Assembly (NCBI RefSeq): GCF_046224405.1
Contig: NZ_JBJXRK010000003.1
Span: 1-64,000 of the forward strand
Length of the DNA stretch: 64,000 nt
Direction of reading: 5' to 3'
DNA from: Gudongella sp046224405
Lineage (GTDB): Bacteria > Bacillota > Clostridia > Tissierellales > Tissierellaceae
The notes below the pieces were generated by a model. The model ran no database searches. It was not told where the DNA came from and worked only from the letters and a program-made list of their open reading frames with translations. Numbering within the stretch: position 1 is the first letter of the stretch; each line of letters opens with the position of its first letter. The position numbers and the translations under genes are program-made. Shown in pieces: positions 42,728 through 51,311 of this stretch.

Positions 42728-43510
42728 ATGTTTGATAAGGATACCTATCTAAAGCATATCATAGACAATGAAGTTGTTTTCAAGATGCGAAGATTGCTGG
42801 ACCATATACAATCATCACTTAAGAACCATTCAATCATTGAAACCGATTTCTTTGACCCTTATGAAAGAAGAATCGCTGAATCCATCCTGAACAGATTTCA
42901 AGATATTTCATACAAATTTGATGGAGGTTTGGAAGAGTCAGAAAGAAAGTGCATAGTAATCTATCCTGAGTATATTAGTGAACAGGAAATTCCATCTGTG
43001 GTAGCTTATCTTAGAGTTGAAGGCATATTGGATAACCTTTCTCACAAGGATTACCTTGGTGCTGTATTGGGACTTGGTATAACTAGGGATAAAATTGGAG
43101 ATATACTTTTATATGACGATTTCACTCTCATAATTGTAAAGAAGGAAATAAAAGACTACATCATGATGAATTTTGAAAAGGCTGGAAATCAGAATATCAG
43201 AATATCAGAAATAAAAGGTGATGAATTACAATATCCAGAACTGAGTTTCATTGAAGTTAGCAAGTTTGTATCATCACTAAGGTTAGATGTCTACCTAAGT
43301 GCCGCTTATAATATTTCGAGAAGTGAAAGTAGAGCACTTATAAAATCCGAGAATGTTAAGGTAAACTGGGGCAAAACATCGAAGGCTGACTATACACTTG
43401 AAGCTGGAGATGTGATATCAGTAAGAGGCAAGGGAAGAACTGTCCTTCATGAAATAGGGGCAATATCAAAGAAGGGGAGACTCAATCTGAAAATCAGAAA
43501 ACTAGTATAA
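42728..43510 (+). CDS. ylmH: S4-domain RNA-binding protein YlmH
   Basis: 260 residues. An N-terminal half unique to YlmH, the YLGAVLGLGITRDKIGDILL stretch and a C-terminal S4 domain (about 183-245, RLDVYLSAAYNISRSESR and VKVNW). Family members bind ribosomal or peptidyl-tRNA-bearing 50S RNA, with a reported role in rescue of stalled large subunits, which fits with rqcH being encoded near (46051-47835). It starts three bases after yggT. Confidence 0.92.
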   Translation: MFDKDTYLKHIIDNEVVFKMRRLLDHIQSSLKNHSIIETDFFDPYERRIAESILNRFQDISYKFDGGLEESERKCIVIYPEYISEQEIPSVVAYLRVEGILDNLSHKDYLGAVLGLGITRDKIGDILLYDDFTLIIVKKEIKDYIMMNFEKAGNQNIRISEIKGDELQYPELSFIEVSKFVSSLRLDVYLSAAYNISRSESRALIKSENVKVNWGKTSKADYTLEAGDVISVRGKGRTVLHEIGAISKKGRLNLKIRKLV

Positions 43511-43522
43511 TGGAGTGATCAA

Positions 43523-44023
43523 ATGATAACACCTTTAGATATACAGAACAAGAACTTCAAGAAAAGTTTCAGGGGATTCAGTCCTAAGGAGGTTAACTCA
43601 TTCCTCAATGAAATGATTGACGATTATGAGAGAATGTACAAGGAAAACATTGAAAACAAAGATAAAATAAATATGCTCAGAGATCAGATAAGACAATTCC
43701 AAACTATGGAGGAAGCTTTAAAGAGCACACTACTGGTGGCTCAGCAGGCTGCTGATGAGGTCACGGTTAATGCCAGGAATAAGGCAGAGATCATAATCGA
43801 GAATGCAGAGGACACCGGCAGGAGGATCATAGATCAATCAAGAGAAGATGTCAGGGCAATAAAGGAAGAGTATGACTATCTTCAAAAGGAATTATTTGTT
43901 TTTAAAACTAGATATGAATCGTTTCTAAAGTCACAGCTGTTGTCGCTGGAGGAGTACTATGCTAGTGAAAACAAGATAGAACAAGAAAATGGAACACAGG
44001 GAAAGACAGAAGTAAAGGATTAG
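43523..44023 (+). CDS. divIVA: DivIVA-family cell division/polar protein
   Basis: 166 residues. The N-terminal membrane-binding motif ITPLDIQNKNFKKSFRGFSP with conserved Phe, FLNEMIDDYERMYKEN, then a long coiled coil (about 25-150) with QQAADEVTVNARNKAE. It marks curved membrane at poles and septa. Final gene of the ylm run; a terminator follows. Confidence 0.94.
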   Translation: MITPLDIQNKNFKKSFRGFSPKEVNSFLNEMIDDYERMYKENIENKDKINMLRDQIRQFQTMEEALKSTLLVAQQAADEVTVNARNKAEIIIENAEDTGRRIIDQSREDVRAIKEEYDYLQKELFVFKTRYESFLKSQLLSLEEYYASENKIEQENGTQGKTEVKD

Positions 44024-44027
44024 AATG

Positions 44028-44049
44028 GAGGAGCGACAGCTCCTTTTTG
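44028..44049 (+). terminator. terminator after divIVA
   Basis: Stem AGGAGC/GCTCCT (44029-44034 and 44039-44044), loop GACA, then a run of T. Confidence 0.7.
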
Positions 44050-44083
44050 TTCTGTATATTGAAATAAGGTAGGAGGAAAAACA

Positions 44084-44554
44084 TTGGGATTTTTATTGGG
44101 AATACTGATTATAGTCGCTGATCAGGCAACTAAGTATTTATCATTTCAGTACCTTATGAACAAGAAACCAATAGTGTTGATTGAAAACCTTTTGGAGCTA
44201 CATTTCGTGAAGAATTATGGTGCCGCATTTGGAATTCTTCAGAATCAAAGGTTTTTCTTTATCGCAATTACAAGTATTGTTCTTGTAGGGATGTCTGTGT
44301 ACATGATTAGAAATAGAAATAAATTGACCCAGGTAGCTAATCTTGCGATGGGATTTTTATTGGGGGGAGCCCTTGGGAATTTGATTGATAGGATAAGATT
44401 GGGATATGTTGTGGATTTTATAAAGGTAGATCTTAGGATTTACGATTTTCCAGTTTTCAACATCGCAGACATATTCATAGTTCTTGGGACGGGTCTGTTA
44501 ATTTATGTCATATTGTTTGATAAATATGAAAAAAGCATGGGTGATGTGCAGTGA
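44084..44554 (+). CDS. lspA: lipoprotein signal peptidase
   Basis: 156 residues from TTG 44084 (GTAGGAGGAAAAACA upstream). Four membrane segments; active-site Asp residues lie in GNLIDRIRLGYVVDFI and FNIADIFIV, and the family stretch VKNYGAAFGIL is present. It cleaves signal peptides of diacylglyceryl prolipoproteins. It overlaps rluD by four bases. Confidence 0.95.
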   Translation: MGFLLGILIIVADQATKYLSFQYLMNKKPIVLIENLLELHFVKNYGAAFGILQNQRFFFIAITSIVLVGMSVYMIRNRNKLTQVANLAMGFLLGGALGNLIDRIRLGYVVDFIKVDLRIYDFPVFNIADIFIVLGTGLLIYVILFDKYEKSMGDVQ

Positions 44555-45471
44555 AGGAAATAGAGATATATGTAGGTGAAGAGGATAATGAAAGGCTTGA
44601 CTACTATCTTTCTCTTGAACTGGATGAAGTGTCACGTACCAGGATCCAAAAACTCATCAAGGACAAGCTAGTTAAGGTGAACGGAAATATTAAGAAATCA
44701 AGTTATCTTGTAAAGGAAGGGGATTCCATAACTGTGGTGTTTCCTGAGCCTAAAACTCTTGAAATCGTACCTGAGGATATCCCTCTTGAAATTGTATATG
44801 AAGATAAGGATCTGGCAGTCATAAATAAGCAGCATGGTATGGTTGTCCATCCTGCACCTGGAAATTATTCGGGAACCTTGGTCAATGCTCTTATGTTCCA
44901 CATGGACAACCTTTCATCGATCAATGGCATTATAAGGCCAGGAATCGTCCACAGACTGGACAAAGATACTTCAGGCTTGCTTGTGATAGCCAAGAACGAC
45001 AAAACCCATAGGGGCCTATCTGAACAGCTTAAACACCATGGGGTATATAGGGAGTATGTAGCACTGGTACATGGGAACATCAAACGTGACAATGGTACAA
45101 TAGATGCTCCGATTGGACGGAATCAGAAGGATAGAAAGAAGATGTCCGTAACACATAAAAACAGTAAGGAAGCTATAACGCATTTTTCAGTGACAAAGAG
45201 ATATGGCAAGTATACATTGGTAACACTGAGACTTGAAACAGGTAGGACACATCAAATAAGAGTTCATCTCTCTTATCTTGGAAATCCAGTTGTTGGTGAT
45301 CCAGTTTATTCAAGTGGGAAAAATGAGTTTAATGTAATGAGGCAGCTTTTACATGCAAAAAAACTGGGTTTTCTACATCCGTCTTCAAAAAAAGAAGTAG
45401 AATTCTCCTGTGAGTTGCCGGAAGATTTCAAAGTGATATTGGCAAGGCTGGATAAGGAGGCACAATTATGA
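44551..45471 (+). CDS. rluD: RluD-family 23S rRNA pseudouridine synthase
   Basis: 306 residues from GTG 44551. N-terminal S4 domain (ERLDYYLSLELDEVSRTRIQ), then the synthase core with the catalytic Asp in GIVHRLDKDTSGLLVIAKN and the C-terminal LETGRTHQIRVHL. It isomerises uridines in 23S rRNA; exact positions cannot be told from sequence. It overlaps both lspA and pyrR by four bases. Confidence 0.95.
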   Translation: MKEIEIYVGEEDNERLDYYLSLELDEVSRTRIQKLIKDKLVKVNGNIKKSSYLVKEGDSITVVFPEPKTLEIVPEDIPLEIVYEDKDLAVINKQHGMVVHPAPGNYSGTLVNALMFHMDNLSSINGIIRPGIVHRLDKDTSGLLVIAKNDKTHRGLSEQLKHHGVYREYVALVHGNIKRDNGTIDAPIGRNQKDRKKMSVTHKNSKEAITHFSVTKRYGKYTLVTLRLETGRTHQIRVHLSYLGNPVVGDPVYSSGKNEFNVMRQLLHAKKLGFLHPSSKKEVEFSCELPEDFKVILARLDKEAQL

Positions 45472-46001
45472 TTGTAAAGGCCGTTATTATGGATGAAAGG
45501 GCGATAACCAGAGCAATTACCAGAATTTCAAATGAGATAATTGAAAGAAACAAAGGTGTAAAGGATCTTGTGCTGGTTGGGGTAAAGACTCGGGGTGTTC
45601 CTTTTGCAAGCAGAATTTCGAAAAAGATTTTTGAAATAGAAGGTGAAAAGGTCCCGGTATACACACTGGATATTAGCCTATACAGGGATGACCTTGCAGA
45701 AATCGGTGATCAACCTGTTGTAAATGAGACTTTCCAGGGTGAGATAAACGGCAAGAAAGTAGTGCTTATAGACGATGTCATCTATACTGGAAGGACCGTG
45801 AGGGCTGCTCTTGATGCATTGATAGACTTTGGTAGACCCAATAAGGTTCAGTTGGCAGTCCTTGTGGACAGAGGACATAGGGAATTTCCAATTAGACCTG
45901 ATTATGTAGGTAAAAATGTTCCAACCTCAAGAAGTGAAGTAGTTGGCGTTAAGCTAATGGAAACTGATGACAAGGATGAAGTAGTAATAATGAAAAGATA
46001 G
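45468..46001 (+). CDS. pyrR: bifunctional pyr operon regulator/uracil phosphoribosyltransferase
   Basis: 177 residues, ATG after AAGGAGGCACAATT. Phosphoribosyltransferase motif VVLIDDVIYTGRTVRAALDA, LVGVKTRGVPFA and the DRGHREFPIRPDYVGKNVPT region are present. It binds pyr mRNA leaders when UMP/UTP is abundant and has weak uracil phosphoribosyltransferase activity. No pyr biosynthetic genes are in the window, so its targets lie elsewhere. It is last in the lspA-rluD-pyrR run; a hairpin with T run follows. Confidence 0.95.
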   Translation: MIVKAVIMDERAITRAITRISNEIIERNKGVKDLVLVGVKTRGVPFASRISKKIFEIEGEKVPVYTLDISLYRDDLAEIGDQPVVNETFQGEINGKKVVLIDDVIYTGRTVRAALDALIDFGRPNKVQLAVLVDRGHREFPIRPDYVGKNVPTSRSEVVGVKLMETDDKDEVVIMKR

Positions 46002-46034
46002 ATAATTTGCGGGAGCAATTTACCTATCTTTTTT
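45993..46034 (+). terminator. terminator after pyrR
   Basis: GATAG at the end of pyrR pairs with CTATC (46023-46027), with partial pairing of TTTGC and GCAAT inside, followed by six T. It separates pyrR from the convergent rqcH. Confidence 0.55.
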
Positions 46035-46050
46035 AGCTTGCGAAGTTAAT

Positions 46051-47835
46051 TCAATTTCCTTCAGTATCCATTTTCAGCAGATCTACAATAGCAGGAGATG
46101 GACTGGCTACAATTGTTTTTTGGTTTTCATAAACTACAAGTCCAGTTTTACCATCCTTAGGCTTACGTACATATTTTTTCATTGTATAGTCGACCTCAAC
46201 ACTACCAGAATTTCTTCCCTTGCTGTAAAATGCGGCCAGAGTGCCGGCTTCATGCAGGGTTCTATCAGGGACATGCTTACCTTCGGTTTTGATGATTACA
46301 TGGCTACCAGGAATACCCTTTGTATGCAGCCATATGTCTTCTTTCTTGGCTGTTTTCATGGTTAAAATTTCATTTTGTCTGTTGTTTCTTCCCACAAGTA
46401 TTTCAAATCCATCTGAAGAAAAGAACCTCAATGGTCCCGTAAGCTTTCCCCTCTTATTTTTATTTTTCATACTTCTTCTTTGAATATAGCCTTCAATTAT
46501 CAGCTCATCTTTGATTTCACCCAACTCAGTAACATCTGTTGCATTATCTAGACTCACAAGAACATGCTCAATGTAAGATATCTCTGCTTCAGTTTCTGGA
46601 ATTTGTTCCATAAGTAGTTGATTAGCAGTTTTTAACTTTCCATACTTCTTATAGTAACGTTGGGCATTTTCGGCAGGACTGATCTTAGGGTCAAGAGGAA
46701 CCTTTAACTCATTCAAATTCTCATCATAAAAATTTTCCAGAACAACATGGTCACTACCTCTTTGGATCCTGTGCAGATTGGATTGAAGAAGATCAGCATA
46801 TATCTTGAACTTTTCTCTGTCCCTGCTATTCAATAATTCTTCTTTTTGCTTGGAAAGCTTGTTTTGTGCTCTTTCCAGCTTATTACCAAGAATCTTTCTC
46901 AAGGACGCAGATTTTTGTCGGACCCTGTCATTTGTGTCCTTTGATTTATATACAAAATCCAGCATTTGGGATACGCTGTCAGTATAAACTTGCTCCAGGC
47001 CGGTGTATTGAGTTAACGGAAGAGCATAAAATGCTACCACTTCATGACTATCATCGCCTAATATATAAACTGGCTTAAATTCCTGATTTTTAACATTCGT
47101 CATAAAATCATGCATTCCCTTGAAAAGTCTTTCCTTTTCATCATTAAGCAGGCTTAAAACCACTCTATCTGGTTCAAGTTCAGAAATGCTACAAATTTCT
47201 CTGCCAGCTAAAGGGCTCAATCCAGTAAAATTCTGATAAAGAAACTTGTAAATCTTCTGACTACCGTTACTTTTTTCAAGCTGATCATAAAAAATATCAC
47301 GATTGAAATTCAGTGGATCCTTCTTGTTTTCAGATTCGATATATGAATATGAGTATCCCGGAAGGATTTGTCTTACTCTAGAAATTTCTGCTGGAACTCT
47401 CTTGATGGAATCGATAATTCTTCTGGATTCCTTATTAATAAGAATTATATTGCTGTGTTTTCCCATAATCTCGACTATTAACTCTCGCTCAGTGGGATTG
47501 CCCAACTCATCCTTCCCTGTTATTGTAAATATAACAACCCTATCCAAATGATGCTGGCTAATATCCAGTATTATGCTTCCTGATAAATGTTTCCTCAGAA
47601 GCATACAGAACATAGGAGGCGACAGTGGGTTTGATTTTGATGATTCTGTTAGATAGAGTCTGGGATTATTACTACTTGCAGACATCAATAGTCTATAGTT
47701 CTTACCTTTGCTGTATACCTGCAAAAGCAATTCATCCTTTTCCTGCTGGTATATTTTATCAACTCTTCCTCCGACTAACTTGCTATTTAATTCTGATACA
47801 ACCGATCTGGTGACAATACCGTCAAATGACATCAT
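46051..47835 (-). CDS. rqcH: RqcH/NFACT-family ribosome quality control factor
   Basis: 594 residues, minus strand. N-terminal NFACT-N domain (FDGIVTRSVVSELNSKLVGG, GRVDKIYQQEKDEL), a helix-hairpin-helix part, a coiled coil (about 290-430, KLERAQNKLSKQKEELL) and an NFACT-R domain (VGRNNRQNEILTMKTAKKED, DIWLHTKGIPGSHVII). It binds 50S-peptidyl-tRNA complexes and adds alanine tails to stalled chains. Older names are FbpA or fibronectin-binding protein. GGAGGTAT precedes ATG. It is transcribed against all neighbours. Confidence 0.93.
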   Translation of the reverse strand: MMSFDGIVTRSVVSELNSKLVGGRVDKIYQQEKDELLLQVYSKGKNYRLLMSASSNNPRLYLTESSKSNPLSPPMFCMLLRKHLSGSIILDISQHHLDRVVIFTITGKDELGNPTERELIVEIMGKHSNIILINKESRRIIDSIKRVPAEISRVRQILPGYSYSYIESENKKDPLNFNRDIFYDQLEKSNGSQKIYKFLYQNFTGLSPLAGREICSISELEPDRVVLSLLNDEKERLFKGMHDFMTNVKNQEFKPVYILGDDSHEVVAFYALPLTQYTGLEQVYTDSVSQMLDFVYKSKDTNDRVRQKSASLRKILGNKLERAQNKLSKQKEELLNSRDREKFKIYADLLQSNLHRIQRGSDHVVLENFYDENLNELKVPLDPKISPAENAQRYYKKYGKLKTANQLLMEQIPETEAEISYIEHVLVSLDNATDVTELGEIKDELIIEGYIQRRSMKNKNKRGKLTGPLRFFSSDGFEILVGRNNRQNEILTMKTAKKEDIWLHTKGIPGSHVIIKTEGKHVPDRTLHEAGTLAAFYSKGRNSGSVEVDYTMKKYVRKPKDGKTGLVVYENQKTIVASPSPAIVDLLKMDTEGN

Positions 47836-48064
47836 ATACCTCCATAAATTTTGTTATGAAATTAGTATATCATAAATCAATCAGTTGAAGAATCCACAAA
47901 TAAATAGAGATCTAGGAATTAATAATATTAACAATTTGTAACAAAGTATGGATATTTATATTCATAGATGTATAATAGTCTATAACTCATTAATAATTAA
48001 TTGTTTTATTTAAAAATAAGTTGCTTGGAATATCAAGTCTATAATCATTAAGGGAGGGGTTGCT

Positions 48065-48946
48065 TTGATAAGAAGTATGACTGGCTATGGCAAGGGAGAA
48101 GCTGAGAATCAGCTATATAAGCTGAAAATTGAAATTAAGTCGGTGAATCACAGATATTTGGATATAAATGTTAAACTTCCAAGATACTTGATTTATTTGG
48201 AAGAAGGTATCAAAAAACTCATCAAGGAGAAAATCAACAGAGGTAAGGTTGATGTTTTTGTCAGTTTTGACTTCGCTGATGCTTCTTCTGTGGAGGTAAA
48301 GGTGGATATTCCTTTGGCAAGAAGCTTTAAACAGGCACTGGAGGAGCTTAAGGTTGAGTTGGAAATTGAAGACAGCATAAGGTTAAACAATATCTTGTCC
48401 ATTTCCGATGTTATTAAGACTGAAAAAAAGGAGCTTGACGAGGATCTTGTATGGGAAACCATAAAGGAATCGACAGAATCTGCTTTGAACAGAATTCTCC
48501 AAATGAGGGAGTATGAGGGAGGGCAGCTTAAACTTGACATCTTAAAAAAGTTGGATAATATCGTGGCAATTAGTGAAAGGATTGAAAAAAGAGCCCCTCT
48601 TGTGATAGAGGAGTATAAGGGGAAACTTAATGAGAGAATTCAATCAATTCTTGAGGACAAAACAATTGTGGATCCAGACAGGCTAGCAATGGAAGTAGCT
48701 ATTTATGCCGATAAATCAAGTATTGATGAAGAATTGACAAGGCTAAAAAGCCATGTACTGCAGCTGAAGGCAATATTGTCTGAAGATGATGCAATTGGAA
48801 GAAAGCTTGATTTCTTGATACAGGAATTTAACAGGGAAGTAAATACCATTGGAAGCAAATCCAGTGATACAGAAATAGTTAAGGCAGTAGTTGAGTTAAA
48901 ATCGGAGATTGAGAAAATAAGAGAGCAGGTACAGAATATCGAGTAG
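48065..48946 (+). CDS. yicC: YicC-family endoribonuclease
   Basis: 293 residues from TTG 48065 (AAGGGAGGGGTTGC upstream). IRSMTGYGKGE at the start, EIKSVNHRYLDINVKLPR, and a C-terminal DUF1732 region (KLDFLIQEFNREVNTIGSKS). YicC is a single-strand-specific ribonuclease family. It opens the long gene run to rpe. In the 229 bases upstream a TATAAT at 47971-47976 lacks a good -35 box; I see no gene there. Confidence 0.93.
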   Translation: MIRSMTGYGKGEAENQLYKLKIEIKSVNHRYLDINVKLPRYLIYLEEGIKKLIKEKINRGKVDVFVSFDFADASSVEVKVDIPLARSFKQALEELKVELEIEDSIRLNNILSISDVIKTEKKELDEDLVWETIKESTESALNRILQMREYEGGQLKLDILKKLDNIVAISERIEKRAPLVIEEYKGKLNERIQSILEDKTIVDPDRLAMEVAIYADKSSIDEELTRLKSHVLQLKAILSEDDAIGRKLDFLIQEFNREVNTIGSKSSDTEIVKAVVELKSEIEKIREQVQNIE

Positions 48947-48957
48947 GAGGCATTAAA

Positions 48958-49215
48958 ATGTTGGTATATTTCATTAATGTTGGCTTTGGTAATGTTGTTG
49001 CTTCCAATAAAGTTGTATCTGTGGTCAGTCCGGAATCTGCGCCTATAAAGAGACTGGTACAGGAGTCTAAGGAGCAGGGAACCTTGATTGATGCAACATA
49101 TGGAAGAAGGACCAGAGCGGTGATTGTAATGGACAGTGGACATATTGTATTGTCCCCTTTGCAACCGGAGACTATTGCACATAGACTCCATACCAAAGAG
49201 GATGGGCATGAATAA
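48958..49215 (+). CDS. remA: RemA/DUF370-family regulator
   Basis: 85 residues. FINVGFGNVVASNKVVSV, SAPIKRLVQESKEQGTLIDA and TYGRRTRAVIVMDSGH match RemA/YlzA, a ring-forming DNA-binding regulator of matrix and osmoprotection genes in Bacillus. Usual place between yicC and gmk. TAGGAGGCATTAAA precedes ATG. Confidence 0.95.
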   Translation: MLVYFINVGFGNVVASNKVVSVVSPESAPIKRLVQESKEQGTLIDATYGRRTRAVIVMDSGHIVLSPLQPETIAHRLHTKEDGHE

Positions 49216-49237
49216 TTAAGAAAGATGGTGGGATATT

Positions 49238-49864
49238 ATGGCAAAAGGTTTTTTATTAGTTCTATCAGGACCTTCAGGTAGTGGAAAAGGTACTGTAAGT
49301 CAAGCTCTTATGAAAAAGAGGGATGATATTGTATACTCAGTTTCTGCTACCACAAGAAAGCCTAGGGCAACTGAAGTGGATGGGGAGAACTATTTCTTCT
49401 ACGATAAGGATGTATTTATGGATATGGTCCAAAACGGGGAATTTTTGGAGCATGCTTTTGTTCATACAAATTATTATGGCACACCAAAAAAGTTTGTTTT
49501 CGATCAGATAGATAAAGGTGAGATAGTATTGCTGGAAATTGATGTGCAGGGAGCGCTGCAAATCAAAAAGAACTATAAGGAAGCAGTATTTATTTTTCTA
49601 CTTCCACCAACCATGGATGAGTTGAGAAATAGAATAGTAAAAAGAGGAACGGAATCTGATGAGGATATTGATACCAGATTCTCAAATGCCTTCAAGGAGC
49701 TGGATTTTGTAGGGGAGTATGACTTTTTTGTTGTAAATGATAAGGTTGATGCTGCTGTTGCAGATATTGAGGCAATTATTCATTCTGAAAAACTAAGGGT
49801 TAAGAGACATAGTGGAATCAAAGAGCAGGTAACAAGAAAGGGAGGTAATGGTAATGAACGATAA
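49238..49864 (+). CDS. gmk: guanylate kinase
   Basis: 208 residues. P-loop GPSGSGKGTV, SATTRKPRATEVDGENYFF, EIDVQGALQIKK and FIFLLPPTMDELRNR are present. It phosphorylates GMP to GDP. The 3' end overlaps rpoZ by 11 bases. Confidence 0.96.
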   Translation: MAKGFLLVLSGPSGSGKGTVSQALMKKRDDIVYSVSATTRKPRATEVDGENYFFYDKDVFMDMVQNGEFLEHAFVHTNYYGTPKKFVFDQIDKGEIVLLEIDVQGALQIKKNYKEAVFIFLLPPTMDELRNRIVKRGTESDEDIDTRFSNAFKELDFVGEYDFFVVNDKVDAAVADIEAIIHSEKLRVKRHSGIKEQVTRKGGNGNER

Positions 49865-50060
49865 AATAAAGGAAAACTGTCTACCAAGTGAAAGCAGATA
49901 TACTCTTGTGATGGTTGCTGCAAGAAGAGCAAGACAATTAGTGGAAGGCTCCACACCAAGAGTAGATACCAAGGCAAACAAACCTGTAACGATTGCTCTG
50001 GATGAGATAGCGGAAGGAAAGGTGGAATTCGAAAATCCTTCAGCTGGAAGTTTCAAGTAG
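49854..50060 (+). CDS. rpoZ: RNA polymerase omega subunit
   Basis: 68 residues from ATG 49854 (AAGGGAGGTAATGGTA upstream); ATG 49848 overlaps the ribosome site. The omega signature SRYTLVMVAARRARQLVEG and ITIALDEIAEGKV-like end are present. Located between gmk and coaBC as in most Firmicutes. Confidence 0.95.
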   Translation: MNDKIKENCLPSESRYTLVMVAARRARQLVEGSTPRVDTKANKPVTIALDEIAEGKVEFENPSAGSFK

Positions 50061-50068
50061 GTGAGAAC

Positions 50069-51274
50069 ATGTTAAAGGATAAGCACATACTATTGGGTGT
50101 AACTGGCGGAATTGCTGCATATAAATCTGCTGATCTTGTGAGCAGACTAATTAAGGCTGGCGCAAAGGTGGATGTTGTTATGACTAAGGCTGCTACCGAA
50201 TTTGTCAGTCCATTGACCTTTCAGACGATGTCGCAAAGCAGGGTTCATTTTGACATGTTTGGCCTGGAAAGCAACATGGAGGTTGAACATATTGCCCTTG
50301 CACAGAGACCGGATGTAATCCTCATCGCTCCTGCCACTGCAAACACAATTGGCAAAATTGCAAATGGTATAGCTGACAACATGCTCACCACTGTAACAAT
50401 GGCTTCAACTGCCAGAATTATTTTTGCTCCGGCCATGAATACTAACATGTATCTAAACCCAATTACCCAAGAGAATATCAGGAAATTGAAAGATCTTGGG
50501 CATCTTTTCATGAATACAGGCGAAGGAAGGCTTGCTTGTGGAGATGTGGGGGCGGGGAAGATGGCTGAACCCGTTGAAATTGTTGAGTACCTGGAGGGTT
50601 ATTTTACAGAAAAAGACCTGGTAGGCAAAAAGATAGTTGTTACTGCAGGCCCCACTATTGAGGCTATCGATCCTGTTAGGTATATAACAAACCACTCCAG
50701 TGGTAAAATGGGTTATGCCATAGCAAGAAATGCTTCAATGAGAGGCGCTGAAGTAGTACTAATATCTGGACCGGTTAATCTAGACCCACCGGCAGGTGTT
50801 AAGGTAGTTCATATAGAATCGACTAATGACATGATGGATGCTGTGAAGGAGTACTTTGACAGCTGTGATGCGTTGATTAAAGCTGCTGCACCCTCTGATT
50901 TTAGACCATTGAATTTCAGTGACAAGAAAATAAAAAAGAGAGATAATGATTCTGATACCATGTCGGTGGAGCTAACAAGAAATCCTGATATAGCTGGATA
51001 TTTCGGTAAGATCAAGGAAAACAGGATAATGGTAGGATTTGCAGCGGAAACCAACGATATAGAAGAGTATGCTTTGTTTAAAATGAAGGAAAAGAATTTT
51101 GATTTCATAGTAGCAAATGATGTAACACAAGAAGGGGCTGGATTTAAAGGAGATACTAACATTGTAAGTATAATTGACAAATCCGGTATTCGGGAGGATT
51201 TGCCAATGATGACCAAGAATGATTTGTCCTCTTTGATACTGGACAAGGTGAAATCAATGTTTTTATATGTTTAA
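50069..51274 (+). CDS. coaBC: phosphopantothenoylcysteine decarboxylase/synthase CoaBC
   Basis: 401 residues. CoaC half (1-180): VTGGIAAYKSADLVSRLIKA, APAMNTNMYLNP and the catalytic CGDVGAGKMAE. CoaB half (185-401): VVTAGPTIEAIDPVRYITNH, SSGKMGYAIA and the C-terminal region. Two successive steps of coenzyme A synthesis. Confidence 0.96.
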   Translation: MLKDKHILLGVTGGIAAYKSADLVSRLIKAGAKVDVVMTKAATEFVSPLTFQTMSQSRVHFDMFGLESNMEVEHIALAQRPDVILIAPATANTIGKIANGIADNMLTTVTMASTARIIFAPAMNTNMYLNPITQENIRKLKDLGHLFMNTGEGRLACGDVGAGKMAEPVEIVEYLEGYFTEKDLVGKKIVVTAGPTIEAIDPVRYITNHSSGKMGYAIARNASMRGAEVVLISGPVNLDPPAGVKVVHIESTNDMMDAVKEYFDSCDALIKAAAPSDFRPLNFSDKKIKKRDNDSDTMSVELTRNPDIAGYFGKIKENRIMVGFAAETNDIEEYALFKMKEKNFDFIVANDVTQEGAGFKGDTNIVSIIDKSGIREDLPMMTKNDLSSLILDKVKSMFLYV

Positions 51275-51311
51275 TGCAAATTGAGGTGTTGTGTCAGAAG
51301 GGAGTTATTAT

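Noticed and set aside
45400..46050. PyrR-binding attenuator near pyrR
   Set aside because: No leader with the anti-antiterminator loops is visible, and no pyr biosynthesis gene follows. Only a simple terminator-like hairpin is seen.
46120..47813. Several plus-strand frames opposite rqcH
   Set aside because: They are shadows of a strongly conserved minus-strand gene, without ribosome sites or recognisable motifs.
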